The notes under the pieces: generated by a model | The model's input: only the letters and a program-made list of their open reading frames with translations | Told to the model about the DNA's origin: nothing | The model's database searches: none | NCBI RefSeq assembly: GCF_900105335.1 | Contig: NZ_LT629770.1 | Coordinates: 2,480,001 to 2,544,000 of the forward strand | DNA from: Microbacterium paraoxydans | Lineage (GTDB): Bacteria > Actinomycetota > Actinomycetes > Actinomycetales > Microbacteriaceae | Length of the DNA stretch: 64,000 bases | Direction of reading: 5' to 3' | Made by a program: the position numbers and the translations under genes | Shown here: piece after piece, positions 18,542-26,679 of the stretch | Numbering within the stretch: the first letter of the stretch is position 1 | Layout: each line of letters starts with the position of its first letter

Positions 18542-21087
18542 GCGCGGCCGGGCCGAAGCGCGGACGCGCTGGATCACGACGGGGCTCCCCGCCCTCTGCC
18601 CTGACCCTCTGGTCGCTGGGGTACGTCCTGGTCGGCGTCCTGCTCGCCACGGTGGCCGCCTGGCCGGTCTACGAGTCATCCCGAGCCCTCGCGGTGGGGA
18701 TCATCGGCGGCCTCCTCGGCATGGCCGTCGCCGTCGTCACGCGTGTCCTGCGCTGGGGCACTCTGCTCGGGGCGCTCGCCGCCGTCGGTGTGTACCTGGT
18801 GGTCGCGGTGCCGCTCGCCATCCCGTCCGCTCTCACCTCTGTCCCCGCATTCTTCGGCGGTGTGCGGGATGCCGTGCTCGGGGTCGTGCTGGGCTGGAAG
18901 CAGATGCTCACTCTGAACCCGCCGTTGGGGGAGTATCAGGCGGTGCTCATCCCCTTCCTCGTGGTGATGCTGTTCGGGGCTTTCCTCGCCACGCTCTTCG
19001 TCTGGAGCGGCGGCAAGCGGGCGGTGGCAGCGGTCCCCGTGGTCGTGGCCATGAGCGTCTTCGGCGTCGCCTTCGGTGTGAGCGGCACGTCCTCCCCGGC
19101 CTCGGTGGCCGGCATCGAGCTTCCCGCACCGCGGGAATGGCTGGTCGGGGTGGCGGTCTTCGTGGTGTCCCTGGTGTGGCTCGTCGGTCGTACGCGCCTG
19201 CAGCGCGCCGCCGCGCTGCGGACCGTGGCCGCGGCCAACATCTCCCGGCGGGCGACCCCCGTCTGGCTCACCGCCCGCCGGCACCTGCTCGCCGGGGCGC
19301 TGGCGGTCGTCGCCCTGGGGGCCGGCTTCGCGATCACCCCGGCGGCGGCCGGCTGGTCCGACCGCTCGGTGCTGCGCGACGAGATCGAGCCGCAGGTCGT
19401 GGTGCAGGAGCAGCCGAGTCCGCTCAGTTCCTACCGCTCCTGGTTCTCCGGCGACACCCTGGACACTCCGGTGGTGGAGCTGGAGGGCGACCCGGGCGCC
19501 GTGGACCGCATCCGCTTCGTCACCCTCGACGCGTACGACGGCGAGGACTTCCACATCGACGCCGATGACCGCTTCAGCCGTCTGCCGCGCTCCGCGCTCC
19601 CGGGCTCCGGCCGGGTCACGCTGGAGATCACGATCGGCGAGGCCTACCGGGGCATCTGGGTTCCGTCGCCCGCCGGTCTCGCCGAGGCACCTGCGTTCTC
19701 CGGCGAGCGTGCGGACGCGCTCGCCGACGGGTTCCATGTGAACGATGACGGTGACACCGCCATCACGATCGCGGAGGCGCCCGGCGGCGGGGAGGGTCTC
19801 GTGCCCGGTGATCGCTACTCGGTGCTGGTCGATGCGCCCGGTGCACCGGACGCGGTGACCGCTCTCCAGGGCAGCCGGTCGACCCTCGATGCCGATCGAT
19901 ACCCCGCGCTGGTCGAATGGGCGGAGATGCAGGAGCAGCCCCGCACCGGTGCCGGCTACCTCGAGGTGGTCGACCGTCTCCGATCCCGGGGCTACCTGAG
20001 CCACGCGCTGCTCGAGGACGCCGCTGCCACGGGGTGGATCGCGGCTCTCCAGGAGTCCGAGGGCTACGCCTTCGCTCCCAGCTATGCCGGTCACTCCGCA
20101 GCCCGCATCGAGGAGCTGTTCACCGAGCTCACCGAGCAGGAGCGTCGGGCGGGTCCCGACGCCGACCCGGAGCTGCTGGTGGCGGCGGTCGGCGACGACG
20201 AGCAGTTCTCCGTGGCCGCGGCCCTCCTCGCGCAGCACTGGGGCCTGGAATCCCGTGTGGTGGTGGGAGCGCGACTCGCGGCGGCCGAAGAGGTCCCCGG
20301 GATCCCGGCGTGCACCGACGTGTGCACCGGCGCGAACATGAGCGCCTGGGTCGAGGTGCGCGCCTCGGGCGGCGAGTGGATCCCCGTCGACGCGACGCCG
20401 CAGTATGCCATGCTGCCGAGCGCCATCACCGAAGGTGAGCAGCTCCCGGAGCACCCCACGGTTCCGGAGCAGCCGCGGTCCGAGGCTCTGGATCCCCCGC
20501 AGGCGCAGAGCGACGCGAACAACGATGCGCCCCCGCTGGAGGAGCCCGCCTCGGAGGTCCTCGCCTTCCTGCTGCCGATCCTCCGTGGAGTGGGTCTCGG
20601 GCTTCTTGCCCTGCTGCTGCTCGTTCTGCCGTTCCTCGTGCTCGTGGGCGCGAAGAGCCGGCGCGGGCATGCGCGGCGCACGGCCGCAGACCCCGAGGTG
20701 CGCCTGGCCGGAGCCTGGGAAGAGCTCGCCGACGTGTACGCCGACCATGACGTGCCCATGGACGCGCAGGGCACGAGGATGCAGCGCGCGCAGACGACCG
20801 GTCGCGTGGCAGCACAGCGGCTGGCTGCTCTGGTCGACCGCGCTGTCTTCGCCGAGCACCCGCCCACTTCCGACGAAGCGACGGCCGCCTGGGCGATCGT
20901 GGATGCGGAGCGGGCGGAACTGGCGAAGGCGGGGACTCGATGGCAGCGTCTTCTGACCCGGGTGCGGCCGACGTCTTTCGTCGCCAGGACGCGCTCCCTG
21001 CGCCTCCCCGGCTTCGGCGCGCGACCCGCGCTCGGTACGCTCGGATGGACCGGTTCACTGGATGACCGGAAGAAGGGGGACTCATGA
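18538..21087 (+). CDS. TgpA-like membrane protein with degenerate transglutaminase domain
   Basis: An 849-residue protein with a cluster of about seven membrane helices in the first 270 residues, an extracytoplasmic region, a transglutaminase-fold domain (about 480-625), a last membrane helix (about 680-705) and a cytoplasmic tail. It is the usual third member of MoxR-DUF58-transglutaminase gene sets. The catalytic triad is broken: where active relatives have G-x-C-E-x-(F/Y), this protein has GDDEQF, giving Asp554 in place of Cys; where they have H-A-W, it has SAWVEV with Ser602 in place of His. The Asp of the D-x-T-P motif is kept (Asp618). It therefore probably binds rather than cleaves or crosslinks peptides. 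Confidence 0.87.
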   Translation: MSAAGPKRGRAGSRRGSPPSALTLWSLGYVLVGVLLATVAAWPVYESSRALAVGIIGGLLGMAVAVVTRVLRWGTLLGALAAVGVYLVVAVPLAIPSALTSVPAFFGGVRDAVLGVVLGWKQMLTLNPPLGEYQAVLIPFLVVMLFGAFLATLFVWSGGKRAVAAVPVVVAMSVFGVAFGVSGTSSPASVAGIELPAPREWLVGVAVFVVSLVWLVGRTRLQRAAALRTVAAANISRRATPVWLTARRHLLAGALAVVALGAGFAITPAAAGWSDRSVLRDEIEPQVVVQEQPSPLSSYRSWFSGDTLDTPVVELEGDPGAVDRIRFVTLDAYDGEDFHIDADDRFSRLPRSALPGSGRVTLEITIGEAYRGIWVPSPAGLAEAPAFSGERADALADGFHVNDDGDTAITIAEAPGGGEGLVPGDRYSVLVDAPGAPDAVTALQGSRSTLDADRYPALVEWAEMQEQPRTGAGYLEVVDRLRSRGYLSHALLEDAAATGWIAALQESEGYAFAPSYAGHSAARIEELFTELTEQERRAGPDADPELLVAAVGDDEQFSVAAALLAQHWGLESRVVVGARLAAAEEVPGIPACTDVCTGANMSAWVEVRASGGEWIPVDATPQYAMLPSAITEGEQLPEHPTVPEQPRSEALDPPQAQSDANNDAPPLEEPASEVLAFLLPILRGVGLGLLALLLLVLPFLVLVGAKSRRGHARRTAADPEVRLAGAWEELADVYADHDVPMDAQGTRMQRAQTTGRVAAQRLAALVDRAVFAEHPPTSDEATAAWAIVDAERAELAKAGTRWQRLLTRVRPTSFVARTRSLRLPGFGARPALGTLGWTGSLDDRKKGDS

Positions 21088-22643
21088 CCGCGCCCGCGGA
21101 CTCCGGTCTGGCCACGATGCTCGTCATCATCGTCGGACTCGGGCTGCTCGTCGGCCTGGCCGTCTACGTCTGGTACGCCCTCGCGCTGTCGCGCCTGTTC
21201 CCCCGCATCGACGGGGAGGGCTGGAAGGGCTGGGTGCCCGTCCTCAACGAGGCCGAGATCCTCGCGCGAGGGGGAGTGCCCGCCTGGTCGGTGGTGTTCT
21301 ACTTCATCCCGCTCGTGCAGATCTACGGCATCTACCTCAAGGTCGTCGCCACTCATCGCATCAACCGGCGCTTCGGGCGGGGCGCCGGCATGACCGTGCT
21401 CGCCATCCTCCTGCCGCCGGTGTGGGCGACCGTGCTCGCATGGGGCCCGGCGCCCTACCCGGAGGGGGATCGTCTCGCGGCCCTCCAGCCGGGTCCGCGG
21501 CGCAGCGCCCCGCCTTCCGCGGCCCCCGCGCGCGACGCGTCGGGGTACACGATCCCCTCCCTCGCTCCCGCGGGTAACGGATCGCCGGAGGCGCCGCCGC
21601 TGATCTTCCCGGACTACGCCGCGCCGTCCGCGGTCGCTCCTGCAGCGAGTGCCCCGCCGACCGCGGGTGCGCCGCAGGGCGAGCCCCCGGCACCGAGGTC
21701 GTTCGCTCCGCCGGCCTTCGCTCCGCCTGCCGCGCCGCCGGCTCCGTCGTCCGCGACACCGTCTCCGTCGTTCGCACCACCGGCGCCGCCCGCGCCGTCT
21801 CCCGCGGCTGCTCCCGTTCCGCCGGCTGCCTCGATTCCGCCTGCTGCCCCGGTTCAGCCTGCGGCGCCCGTGCTTCCGCCTGCGGCCGCTCCGACACCAC
21901 CGTCCCCGGCCGCACAGCCGACGCCCCCCACTCCCGCGCTGCCGACGACCGGCATCATGGCCGCGATGGGCGACGTACCGCCCGCCGCCCCGCAGCCCGC
22001 GCCGGCCCCTGCTCCCTCCGTGGACTCCTCGCCGAGCGAGGAGCCCGCTGCCCCCGCGCCGGCTCCGGAGGCGAACCGTGTCGTCCGACCCGTGCCGCCC
22101 TCGTTCCGCGACGGCGGTCAGCCCGAAGCCCCGCCTATGCCCATGATCCGCCCTGTTCCGTCTGCGACCGATTCCCCCGCAGCAGGACAGAGCGTGCCGG
22201 TACCTGCTCCCGCTGCGCCCGAAGGCCTGGTCGCCGATGTCGACAAGACCGTGGTGACGCCGCGTCCCACCGACGACGACCTCGACGCCACGGTGGTCGT
22301 CGCCCGCAAGCGCGGGGTGCGGCGCGTCCTCGTGCTGGACGACGGTCGTCGGTTCTCGCTGTCCGGCGCGAGCGTCGTGATCGGCCGGAACCCCACCGGG
22401 GAACCGGGCGAGCAGCGGCTGGCCATCCCGGACACCACCCGCACGCTGTCGAAGACCCACGCCCGCCTGGTGGTGCAGGAGGACGAGTGGCGCCTGACCG
22501 ACCTGCACGCCACCAACGGCGTCGTGGTGGTCGGGGACGACGGCTCGGAGACGCTCCTGGATGCCGGGGAGAGCGTGGTCGGCACCGGGCGGTTCATCCT
22601 GGGAGAAGTGGGCATGCACGTCGTCGCGGAGCGCGATTCGTGA
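21084..22643 (+). CDS. FHA-domain membrane protein with Pro/Ala-rich linker
   Basis: A 519-residue protein with three parts: an N-terminal membrane unit of three helices (residues 7-120) resembling the DUF5684 or signal-peptidase-like domain (GWKGWVPVLNE); a long Pro/Ala-rich linker (about 150-370); and a C-terminal FHA domain (about 415-510) with GRNP, the SKTHARLV phosphopeptide-binding loop and TNGV. FHA domains bind phosphothreonine. Just before the domain are two threonine motifs, VDKTVVTP and LDATVVVAR, similar to the phosphorylated N-terminal motifs of mycobacterial GarA. It is the likely reader of the operon's kinase. Both ends overlap neighbouring genes by four bases. Confidence 0.9.
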   Translation: MTAPADSGLATMLVIIVGLGLLVGLAVYVWYALALSRLFPRIDGEGWKGWVPVLNEAEILARGGVPAWSVVFYFIPLVQIYGIYLKVVATHRINRRFGRGAGMTVLAILLPPVWATVLAWGPAPYPEGDRLAALQPGPRRSAPPSAAPARDASGYTIPSLAPAGNGSPEAPPLIFPDYAAPSAVAPAASAPPTAGAPQGEPPAPRSFAPPAFAPPAAPPAPSSATPSPSFAPPAPPAPSPAAAPVPPAASIPPAAPVQPAAPVLPPAAAPTPPSPAAQPTPPTPALPTTGIMAAMGDVPPAAPQPAPAPAPSVDSSPSEEPAAPAPAPEANRVVRPVPPSFRDGGQPEAPPMPMIRPVPSATDSPAAGQSVPVPAPAAPEGLVADVDKTVVTPRPTDDDLDATVVVARKRGVRRVLVLDDGRRFSLSGASVVIGRNPTGEPGEQRLAIPDTTRTLSKTHARLVVQEDEWRLTDLHATNGVVVVGDDGSETLLDAGESVVGTGRFILGEVGMHVVAERDS

Positions 22644-23467
22644 CCGTGGAATCCGTCGTCCTCCGGGTCGCCGCGCTGACCGACACCGGGCTCACGCGGA
22701 CGGCCAACGAGGACGCGGTCCTCGACGCGCGTCCGGTCTTCCTGGTCGCCGACGGCATGGGTGGGCACGACGCCGGTGATCGCGCCAGCGCGGCTGTCGT
22801 CGCCGCCTTCGAGCCGCTGCGCGGACTGCCGGTCGATGTCGGCGACATCAGCGACGCCCTGAGTCGAGCCGCAGCCGTGGTCGAGGACATCGCCGCCGCG
22901 CACAAGCGCGGGGCGGGCAGCACCGTGACGGGTGTGGCCCTCGTGGAGCACGAGGGGGCGCCGCACTGGCTCGTCTTCAACGTCGGGGACTCCCGGGTGT
23001 ATCGGCACCACGGCACCGAGCTGGCGCAGCTCACGATCGACCACTCCCTCGGACAGGAGCTCGTCGATGCCGGTGAGCTCCGCCCCGAAGACCTGGCCTC
23101 GTTCTCGCGCCGCAACGTCATCACGCGCGCGGTCGGGGCCCCGGACAGCACGGCGGACAGCTGGCTGCTCCCCGTCGTCGACGGCGAGCGGCTCCTGCTG
23201 TGCTCCGACGGGCTGACCGGCGAGGTGAGCGATGAGGCCATCCGCGCGACGCTGACCATGAACGGTCGCCCGGAGACCGCGGCGGCGGCCCTCGTCCGCC
23301 GCGCGCTGCAGAGCGGAGGGCGCGACAACGTCTCCGTCCTGGTGATCGACGTCGTCTCCGGCGGCGCACGCACGCGTCCCGACGACGCCACGGGCGGACG
23401 GGCCGCCGTGTCCGCCGTCACCGATTCGATGCTCGAGGGCACGACGGTCCCGGTGCGCGCGCGATGA
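22640..23467 (+). CDS. PP2C-family Ser/Thr protein phosphatase
   Basis: A 275-residue PPM phosphatase with the expected metal-binding motifs: NEDA (near residue 23), VADGMGGHDAGD, GDSRVYR, LCSDGLTGEV and GRDNVSVL. It should dephosphorylate the products of the operon's kinase, forming a kinase-reader-eraser set with the FHA protein. Unlike PstP it has no membrane segment. The GTG start overlaps the stop of the FHA gene (GTGA), and its stop overlaps the next ATG (ATGA). The length is usual for the catalytic domain alone. Confidence 0.95.
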   Translation: MTVESVVLRVAALTDTGLTRTANEDAVLDARPVFLVADGMGGHDAGDRASAAVVAAFEPLRGLPVDVGDISDALSRAAAVVEDIAAAHKRGAGSTVTGVALVEHEGAPHWLVFNVGDSRVYRHHGTELAQLTIDHSLGQELVDAGELRPEDLASFSRRNVITRAVGAPDSTADSWLLPVVDGERLLLCSDGLTGEVSDEAIRATLTMNGRPETAAAALVRRALQSGGRDNVSVLVIDVVSGGARTRPDDATGGRAAVSAVTDSMLEGTTVPVRAR

Positions 23468-24135
23468 GCGACGACGAGGTCGAGGAGACCGTCATCCTGA
23501 CACGCCGAGACCGCCGGCGGGCCGGAGCGGCGGACCCGGTTCCCCCGGCGGCCGATGACACATCGGCCGCCGTCGATGAGGCCACCATCGTGGTGGATCG
23601 CGCGAAGACGGCTCCGGCTCCCGACCGAACCGACGATGCCGCGGAGGACGCGTCCGAGGGCGCCATCACCGATGAGCCGGACGATGCCGGGCCCGAGGAC
23701 GCCGCGGGCGAGGCCATCGACGACGCGACCGTGGTCGTCGATCGCTCCACCCCTCCGGCGGCCGACGTCCCCGAGGACGCCACCGTGGCGGTCGCGCGTC
23801 CGGCTCGACGCCTGCGGCGGAAGAAGGGCGCCGCCGCAGAGGGCGACGGCACCGCACCCCAGGCCGCCGAACCGCGGTTCCACGTCGATTCCTTCGCCGC
23901 CCCGGATGGCGCACCGGCTCCTGCGATCTACAAGCCCCGGCCGGCACCGCGCACTCCCGTCGCTCCGCCCGTCGTCGTCGGGGCGGCCGCTCCCACGCGC
24001 GTGGTGGAGCCCGGGCTGCCGTCCGTCGCCAAGCAGGCGCAGCGGTGGAGCATCATCACCCTTGCTGCGACCGTCGGGGCGAGCGTCGTGTCGGTCGTCG
24101 GGCTCGTCGCGCTCGGCTTCGTCGTCTTCGGCTGA
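23464..24135 (+). CDS. Acidic tail-anchored protein with repeated threonine motifs
   Basis: A 223-residue protein of unknown family. The first 110 residues are strongly acidic and contain four similar motifs, ETVIL, EATIVVDR, DATVVVDR and DATVAVAR, with threonines at 9, 41, 89 and 107. A basic patch RRLRRKK (about 115-121) follows, then a Pro/Ala-rich stretch and one membrane helix at the very C-terminus (about 200-222), so the repeats should face the cytoplasm. The motifs look like the (D/E)-x-T-(V/I) phosphothreonine sites that FHA domains recognise. It is the last gene of the kinase-FHA-phosphatase operon. I infer that it is a phospho-scaffold; nothing proves it. Confidence 0.7.
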   Translation: MSDDEVEETVILTRRDRRRAGAADPVPPAADDTSAAVDEATIVVDRAKTAPAPDRTDDAAEDASEGAITDEPDDAGPEDAAGEAIDDATVVVDRSTPPAADVPEDATVAVARPARRLRRKKGAAAEGDGTAPQAAEPRFHVDSFAAPDGAPAPAIYKPRPAPRTPVAPPVVVGAAAPTRVVEPGLPSVAKQAQRWSIITLAATVGASVVSVVGLVALGFVVFG

Positions 24136-24201
24136 GGATCTCCACGCCGGCCGGGAGGCTCTGTATGGTGGACGAGGAAACGCCTTGAGGGGGGATAGTC
24201 G

Positions 24202-24951
24202 ATGAGCGACGATGCGGAACGGTTCTTCGAGTTGCGCGACGAGGTGGACAGTCAGGCGAAGATGTTCGCCGATGCGTCCGCGCGGGCTGTTCCCGCCTCC
24301 TTCACCGATGAGGCAGGCCTGGTGACGGCGCAGATCGACGAAGACGGAGTGCTCTCCGTCGAGATCGCCGACCGCTGGCGTGACGGCATCGAACCGTCGG
24401 CTCTCGGCGACCGCATCGTCGCCGCCTTCCAAGGCTTGAGCGCCGCCAGGGTCGAGGCGTGGGCGGCCAACATCGGCGACGCGGCCGAACAGGATCATCG
24501 CCCCTCGCCGATCCCCTCGACGCACGACTCGGTGGCGGCGAAGCTGCAGGAGGCGCTCCTCGCGGAGCCGGAGACCACGCCCGCGGTGGAGAGGGCTCTC
24601 GAGAACATGCTCGCCTTCCTCGACGACGTCTCCGCCAACATCGACGCGACTTTCGCGGACGCTCTCAGCCGGGGACGACAGACCGAGGAGGTCGCACCGC
24701 TCTCCCGGCACCTCACCGTGGAGCTGTCCGCGGGCGGGCACCTCGTCGCGGTCTCGCTCTCACCGAACTGGGCCGAGCGGTCTTCCGGCGCCCAGATCTC
24801 GCGCGAGCTGAACGACACACTCCGCGAGGCTTTCGAGAAGACCCGGGCGACCCGGGACGCGGGGGCGCTCGATGGCAGCCCGCTCGAGAAGTACGGCCGT
24901 TTCGTCGATGATCCGGACGCTTTCGTGGCGTTCGTCAGTGGGAAGGAATGA
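24202..24951 (+). CDS. YbaB-like T7SS-associated protein
   Basis: A 249-residue soluble protein that appears to contain two copies of a small alpha-beta unit of the YbaB/EbfC type: residues 15-100 (VTAQIDEDGVLSVEIADRW, then a helix) and 145-235 (LSRHLTVELSAGGHLVAVSLSPNW, then a helix). Similar proteins often sit beside WXG100 genes in actinobacterial type VII loci, where their role is unknown. It begins the gene group after the phosphatase operon, with a GAGGGGG-type ribosome site and a 66-base spacer. The next gene starts one base after its stop. The family assignment is from pattern only. Confidence 0.6.
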   Translation: MSDDAERFFELRDEVDSQAKMFADASARAVPASFTDEAGLVTAQIDEDGVLSVEIADRWRDGIEPSALGDRIVAAFQGLSAARVEAWAANIGDAAEQDHRPSPIPSTHDSVAAKLQEALLAEPETTPAVERALENMLAFLDDVSANIDATFADALSRGRQTEEVAPLSRHLTVELSAGGHLVAVSLSPNWAERSSGAQISRELNDTLREAFEKTRATRDAGALDGSPLEKYGRFVDDPDAFVAFVSGKE

Positions 24952-24952
24952 G

Positions 24953-25270
24953 ATGGATCCGGAGATCGCGCTCAGTTTCGAAGCGCTGACGAAAGACGCC
25001 ACGCTGTGGGACGAGGCGTCCGCCACCCTGCAGTCCAGCGCTGGGGAGATCGCGGGGATCGAGGTGAACCGCGGCGCTTTCTCGTTCGCGGCGATCGACC
25101 TGGCCGACCTCTATGCGGAGCTGCATTCCCGCGTGCAGCAACTGCTCACCGACGGTGCGACCAGGACGAGCGAGGGCGCGGCTGCGCTGCGCGCCGTCCG
25201 CGATCAGTTCGAGCGCTACGAAGACATCACCCAGTCCGAGCTCTATCGGATCTGGCAACCGGCAGTCTGA
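24953..25270 (+). CDS. Small EspC-like (DUF2580-type) T7SS partner protein
   Basis: A 105-residue, mostly helical, acidic protein. Its start region MDPEIALSF and central DLYAELHSRVQQLLTDGAT fit the small ESX-secretion-associated EspC/DUF2580-like group, relatives of WXG100 proteins that lack a clear W-x-G turn. Such proteins pair with a larger substrate. The following gene starts 21 bases downstream and encodes a W-T-G-containing protein, matching three similar arrangements elsewhere in the window. The ATG is preceded by AAGGAATG. I call it a candidate secretion partner; the family assignment is tentative. Confidence 0.6.
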   Translation: MDPEIALSFEALTKDATLWDEASATLQSSAGEIAGIEVNRGAFSFAAIDLADLYAELHSRVQQLLTDGATRTSEGAAALRAVRDQFERYEDITQSELYRIWQPAV

Positions 25271-25290
25271 CCGAAGGCGAGACGACAACG

Positions 25291-25986
25291 ATGAACCCCG
25301 TCATTGACCGAGTGCTCGAACTGCTGGAGAAGGTCAAGCAGAAGCTCGACGAGATCGTGCGCCTGATCAACGCGGCGCTCCGCACCATCCCCGCGTACCT
25401 GAGCTGGGTCGCCGACCGGGTCAAGGACGCGTGGGACACCACGCTGACCAAGATCCAGGAGATGTGGGATTGGCTGGCGGACAAGCTGAGCTATCTCGGC
25501 AACCCCTTCGTGCTCAACGGCGCGGCCGACGGCTGGAAGCGGGTAGGTGGTCAGGTGTCGCGGATCAATGACACGATCGTCGACGCGAACCTGTCGGTGG
25601 ACGACCGGTGGACAGGGCGCGCCGCGGACCAGTACCAGCAGTCGCTCGAGCCGCAGCGCCGGGCCAACACATCGATCATGTCCGACTACGCGGAGAACAT
25701 CGGCAACGCCATGAGCGGGCTGGCGGTGGCGATCGCCGCCTTCTGGGGTGCCATCGCCGTCGCCATCCTCACGCTCCTCGGCGCTCTTGCCGGCGCGGCC
25801 GTGGCGACGGGAACCATCATCGGCTTGCCGGCGGCTCCGGTGCTCGTCGGTCTCGGCATCGCGACCTTCCTCGTCGCTGCCGGTGCCGGCGTCACCATCC
25901 TGTACGTGTCGGCGGGGCAGGCGCGTTCGACCATGACGTCGACGTCGGCCGGCATCACCACCTGGCCGTCGATCGCGACCGCCTGA
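25291..25986 (+). CDS. WXG-like protein with C-terminal membrane segments
   Basis: A 231-residue protein. The first 110 residues are predicted helical, and a WXG100-type turn is seen in VDDRWTGRAADQYQQ near residues 105-119. After a further helix there are two long hydrophobic segments (about 145-175 and 178-207) rich in Ala, Gly and Val, so the protein could insert into a membrane. The stop shares a base with the next start (TGATG). It is preceded by a small EspC-like gene and followed by a four-helix membrane protein, the pattern seen with the other candidate effectors. It could be a pore-forming substrate or a structural membrane part of the secretion system. Confidence 0.62.
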   Translation: MNPVIDRVLELLEKVKQKLDEIVRLINAALRTIPAYLSWVADRVKDAWDTTLTKIQEMWDWLADKLSYLGNPFVLNGAADGWKRVGGQVSRINDTIVDANLSVDDRWTGRAADQYQQSLEPQRRANTSIMSDYAENIGNAMSGLAVAIAAFWGAIAVAILTLLGALAGAAVATGTIIGLPAAPVLVGLGIATFLVAAGAGVTILYVSAGQARSTMTSTSAGITTWPSIATA

Positions 25987-26399
25987 TGAGCGGGGCAGTC
26001 CGGACGGCGCGCCCGCGTGTGCCCGCCATCGTCTCCGTTGTCGTCGGCGCGTTCGCGACAATCGCTGCGCTCCTGGCACTCGCCAACGCCTCGGCGGAAG
26101 GGGCTCTGCTCGGCGGTGGCCTGGTCGCAGCCGTGGTGGCCGTCCTCAGCTTTCTGCTCGCCGGATACGGCTTCCAGCTCGGACGATCGGCTGCCGCGAA
26201 GCTGCCCGCGGCGGGACCGTTGACCCTTCTCGCCCTCCTCACGGCCGTCGTCGGCGTGATCGGGAGCATGGGAGTCTTCGTGCTCAGCGCGGCGAGCGGA
26301 AGCCAGAACGGGATGGCTGTGGCGGTCATCGTCCTGGTGCTCTCGTTCATCGAGACGATCGTCGGCTTCCGACTGGTGCGGGTGTCTCGCCAGGATTAG
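25986..26399 (+). CDS. Small four-helix membrane protein (candidate immunity)
   Basis: A 137-residue integral membrane protein with four hydrophobic segments (about 14-35, 40-62, 77-102 and 110-130) and a short basic N-terminus. No family is recognised. Its start is coupled to the previous WXG-like gene by a TGATG overlap, so the two are made together. By position it corresponds to the lipoprotein or membrane protein that follows each of the other large WXG-containing proteins here, which makes a protective (immunity) or accessory role possible but unproven. Confidence 0.55.
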   Translation: MSGAVRTARPRVPAIVSVVVGAFATIAALLALANASAEGALLGGGLVAAVVAVLSFLLAGYGFQLGRSAAAKLPAAGPLTLLALLTAVVGVIGSMGVFVLSAASGSQNGMAVAVIVLVLSFIETIVGFRLVRVSRQD

Positions 26400-26679
26400 G
26401 TTGCCCCTGCTGCCGTTGGCGGGAGATGTCATGGTCACCGGTGCGGCCCTCGTGGGCGCCGTCGTCCGGGCGCGGCAGGCGGCAGCCTCCGGGCGATGAT
26501 CCGGCACCCGCGGCGGTCAGCGCCGAGAACACCATGGCGAAGACGACGAGCAGACCGGCGAGAGCGAGGAGCCGATCGGTGGCTGCGCTCCGCTCCGTCT
26601 GCCCGCCGCGTCGAGCGAGGCCGAACGATCGTATGGCGGCCACGGCGAAGCCATGGGGGTCATCTTCTGTCTCCGGTTC
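26400..26679. other. Convergent spacer, possible small or decayed minus-strand ORF
   Basis: A 280-base gap between convergent genes. On the minus strand a frame with a GTG start at 26643 encodes a basic N-terminus and one convincing membrane segment (RLLALAGLLVVFAMVFSAL), then turns into low-complexity sequence that runs back into the 3' end of the plus-strand gene and stops at 26347. It may be a remnant of a gene that once followed the mycosin gene. I found no clear ribosome site or terminator. Confidence 0.3.
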
